The notes beneath the pieces were generated by a model. That model was not told where the DNA came from, did no database searches, and saw only the letters and a list, made by a program, of their open reading frames with translations. The position numbers and the translations under genes are program-made. This document shows, piece by piece, positions 5,115 to 6,794 of a DNA stretch of 6,794 nucleotides (within the stretch, counting starts at the first letter, position 1; each line of letters opens with the position of its first letter). The stretch comes from Clostridia bacterium (lineage in GTDB: Bacteria; Bacillota; Clostridia; Christensenellales; Borkfalkiaceae), in assembly GCA_017452305.1 (NCBI GenBank), contig JAFTMQ010000059.1:1-6794 (forward strand). The letters run 5' to 3'.

Positions 5115-6794
5115 ATGAAAACGCGTATTAAATTTAGTTTGATTACTCTTGTAACGGCACTCGTGTTGTTTATTGCGGGGATATTTATGCTTCCCACGCC
5201 CACAACGACGGCAAGTGCGGACTCCGTAACGCTTTCTAACTTCTCAATCGGCGGCACGAACACGCAAAACCACGTGCAGTTGGTTGCAGGTAGCGGTGAA
5301 ATGCCCGCGGATTTCGTGACGTTCGGTCAAAGCAACAACTTGGCGATGATTGATGCCAACGGCAGTACTTTCGGCAAGACTGCTATGTGGAGAGAGGAAA
5401 CGAAATGGTGGGGTATTGTCGGCGTATTGGTGGCGGACGCTAAAACGTTTAATATTTTCCCGCCCTCGGGGCAAGCAGTACTTGGCGATCATTTGATGAT
5501 TCCCCAAGGCGCAGTCATTGCAACGGCTACGGACAGCGTAACCTTTGGCGAACAAGTAGATTTATGGTATGATGGCACAAGTTGGCAAATGACGGAACCT
5601 GTTGTACTTACCGATTTCACGTTCGGTGCAAACAACGCGGCTAATTATTTTGATATCGTACCCACGAGTGGATCTATTCCCTCCGCAATCGTATCTTCGG
5701 GGGCTAACCTTTCTACCGCGGGCGGTACGTTCGGCACAAGCTCTACTTGGACGAAGGATAGTGGTGCGACGACGGTGAAATTCCCCGGCCAAGTCGGTGT
5801 TTTGGCAAGTGCGGCACAGAATTTCCAAATTTTCCCTTCGGGCACAACGGCGGCGGCAGGGGACGTAATCACCATTCCCGCGGGCGCAACGATTAGTGTA
5901 AACGGTTATTGCGTAGCCTTTGGCGAAACGATTACGGTAACCTTTAACGGTATAAAATGGACAGGTTTGCCCGAATACGAAGCGCCTTCCACGCCGATGA
6001 CGATTAGCGCGTTGGAAAGCAATTCCAACTACGATGGTACGATGTATCAAATCTACGTCACCGTAGACGTAACGGCTACGAAAACGTGGGGTGGTTGGGA
6101 TAATTACGCAACCATTATGTTCAACGGCAGTGAACAGAAAGCGGACGGCTGGTGCTTTAACAGTACGCATAGCTTGTACGTGCAATATACGACGAGCGAA
6201 GTGGCAAATCCTTTGACGCTTGCCAAAGGCACGATTGTAACGATTGACAACGTTCGTTATAAGCTTGCAAACGATTTCAATATTTATCATTATGACGGCG
6301 CTTTACATACCGAACCGAAGCCCGAAACGACGGTGATTTCCGATTTTGATTTCGGTGATATCAACCGCGCGGACAGAGTGGATTTGGTCATAAAAGACAA
6401 TACTTTGCCCGATGATTTCGTTGCCTATGGTGCAAGCAACAACCTTTCCTCTGCGGAAGGTACGTTTGGTACGACGGCAACTTGGAACACGAACAAGTTC
6501 AAAGGCATGGTCGGCGTGTTGACGAACGGGAACAACGGCTTTATGGTATTCCCCTCGGGCGCAACGGCGGTAGCAGGGGACGTGCTCACCATTCCCAAGG
6601 GCGCAACGATTAAGGCAAACGGTTGTATCGTTGAGTTTGGCGTAGAAGTTGTATTGACTTTTGACGGTACGAAGTGGTCGGGCGTAGAAGAAATCGTGCC
6701 TGCAACCCCGATGACGTTGACAAGAATTTCCACGTCGAGAACAATTTACGGCTCGGGAATGTATCAGATTTATTTGTATACGGACATTACGAAC
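5115..6794 (+). CDS. Secreted A/B-module repeat protein (3' partial)
   Basis: The frame is open for 560 codons to the last base, so the C-terminus is missing. Residues 1-35 form a signal peptide: MKTRIK, a long hydrophobic core, a PTPTTT stretch and an ASA site for signal peptidase I, with the mature protein starting near Asp 36. There is no lipobox Cys, unlike the other two exported proteins here. The visible mature part is almost entirely repeat units: A (38-161), A (163-285), B (293-399), A (407-526) and the first 30 residues of a further B (531-560). It has no catalytic motif and no Ig-like region. The last four visible units match the lipoprotein's A-B-A-B array in order. A wall anchor, S-layer repeats or further units could lie beyond the window. 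It may be an adhesin or glycan-binding scaffold (inference). Export and repeat structure are clear; the role is not. Confidence 0.88.
   Translation, partial: MKTRIKFSLITLVTALVLFIAGIFMLPTPTTTASADSVTLSNFSIGGTNTQNHVQLVAGSGEMPADFVTFGQSNNLAMIDANGSTFGKTAMWREETKWWGIVGVLVADAKTFNIFPPSGQAVLGDHLMIPQGAVIATATDSVTFGEQVDLWYDGTSWQMTEPVVLTDFTFGANNAANYFDIVPTSGSIPSAIVSSGANLSTAGGTFGTSSTWTKDSGATTVKFPGQVGVLASAAQNFQIFPSGTTAAAGDVITIPAGATISVNGYCVAFGETITVTFNGIKWTGLPEYEAPSTPMTISALESNSNYDGTMYQIYVTVDVTATKTWGGWDNYATIMFNGSEQKADGWCFNSTHSLYVQYTTSEVANPLTLAKGTIVTIDNVRYKLANDFNIYHYDGALHTEPKPETTVISDFDFGDINRADRVDLVIKDNTLPDDFVAYGASNNLSSAEGTFGTTATWNTNKFKGMVGVLTNGNNGFMVFPSGATAVAGDVLTIPKGATIKANGCIVEFGVEVVLTFDGTKWSGVEEIVPATPMTLTRISTSRTIYGSGMYQIYLYTDITN
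5226..5597 (+). repeat. A-type module, first copy in the secreted protein (residues 38-161)
   Basis: Begins VTLSNFSIGGTNTQNHVQLV and ends WYDGTSWQMTE. It is the most divergent A copy: the usual GT-x-G segment becomes STFGKTAMW, followed by a Trp-rich REETKWWG, and the NG turn is replaced by TATDSVTFGE. It has no counterpart in the lipoprotein array and may bind a different ligand or cap the array. Confidence 0.78.
5601..5969 (+). repeat. A-type module, second copy in the secreted protein (residues 163-285)
   Basis: Carries FTFGANNAANYFDIV, GTFGTSSTW, VGVLAS, FQIFPSG, ITIPAGATI and FNGIKW. It pairs with the first A unit of the lipoprotein. It follows the first A copy directly, with no B between, and contains a Cys in NGYCVAFGE. 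Confidence 0.8.
5991..6311 (+). repeat. B-type module, first copy in the secreted protein (residues 293-399)
   Basis: Carries MYQIYVTVDV, TWGGWDN, FNGSEQKADGWCF (Cys 347), LYVQYTT, ANPLTLAKGT and IYHYDG. It pairs with the first B unit of the lipoprotein through ANPLT-x-AKGT. The ADGWCF-coding bases match those at 3241-3258 exactly. Confidence 0.8.
6333..6692 (+). repeat. A-type module, third copy in the secreted protein (residues 407-526)
   Basis: Begins VISDFDFGDINRADRVDLVI and carries YGASNNLSSAEGTFGT, VGVLTNGNNGFMVFPSG and FDGTKWSG. It is the nearest copy to the lipoprotein's second A unit, with near-identical DNA at 6426-6554 against 2809-2937. It has a Cys in NGCIVEFG. Confidence 0.83.
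6705..6794 (+). repeat. B-type module, second copy in the secreted protein, cut by the window end
   Basis: The first 30 residues (531-560) begin TPMTLTRIS and contain the MYQIYL motif with which B units open. The rest of the unit, including the expected ADGWCF core, lies outside the window. Confidence 0.7.

Noticed and set aside
5562..6290. Antisense open frame of 242 codons
   Set aside because: It lies fully inside the secreted repeat gene on the other strand. The predicted protein is Arg/Cys-rich with no domain pattern, and its openness follows from the codon use of the sense gene.
1978..6794. CRISPR array or mobile element as the source of the repeats
   Set aside because: The repeats are long, in frame, protein-coding and diverged, with no short identical spacer-separated units, terminal inverted repeats or transposase.

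Overview
The window looks like part of a carbohydrate-use locus from a Gram-positive, probably gut-associated Clostridia-type bacterium. The reasons are strong AGGAGG-like ribosome binding sites, lipoprotein-type signal peptides, a sugar ABC transporter permease beside surface proteins, and a short acidic protein of a kind often seen in Clostridia. A more exact guess (Christensenellales/Borkfalkiaceae-like) rests only on general protein style and is weak. The genetic code appears standard, with TGG for Trp and no internal TGA in the genes.

Layout, all on the + strand and tightly packed, consistent with one operon: (1) 1-198, the C-terminal end of a MalG-type sugar ABC permease; (2) 214-3432, a 1072-residue lipoprotein with two Ig-like regions, two lectin-like beta-sandwich regions and a C-terminal array of four repeat units in the order A-B-A-B; (3) 3445-4986, a 513-residue lipoprotein with a TIM-barrel glycoside-hydrolase-like domain; (4) 5002-5112, a 36-residue acidic protein with no Lys, Arg or His; (5) 5115-6794, the first 560 residues of a secreted protein made, after its signal peptide, almost entirely of the same units in the order A-A-B-A-B, running off the window. 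Gaps between genes are 2 to 15 bases, no terminator is visible, and no stretch over 300 bases lacks a gene.

Working model (inference): the two repeat proteins bind a glycan or each other at the cell surface, the barrel lipoprotein acts on or binds the glycan, and the upstream transporter imports the products. The most distinctive signal is the two-module A/B repeat family. It is shared between a lipid-anchored and a secreted protein, with unit order conserved between the genes and DNA identity high enough to suggest recent block duplication or gene conversion. I do not recognise A or B as a named domain.
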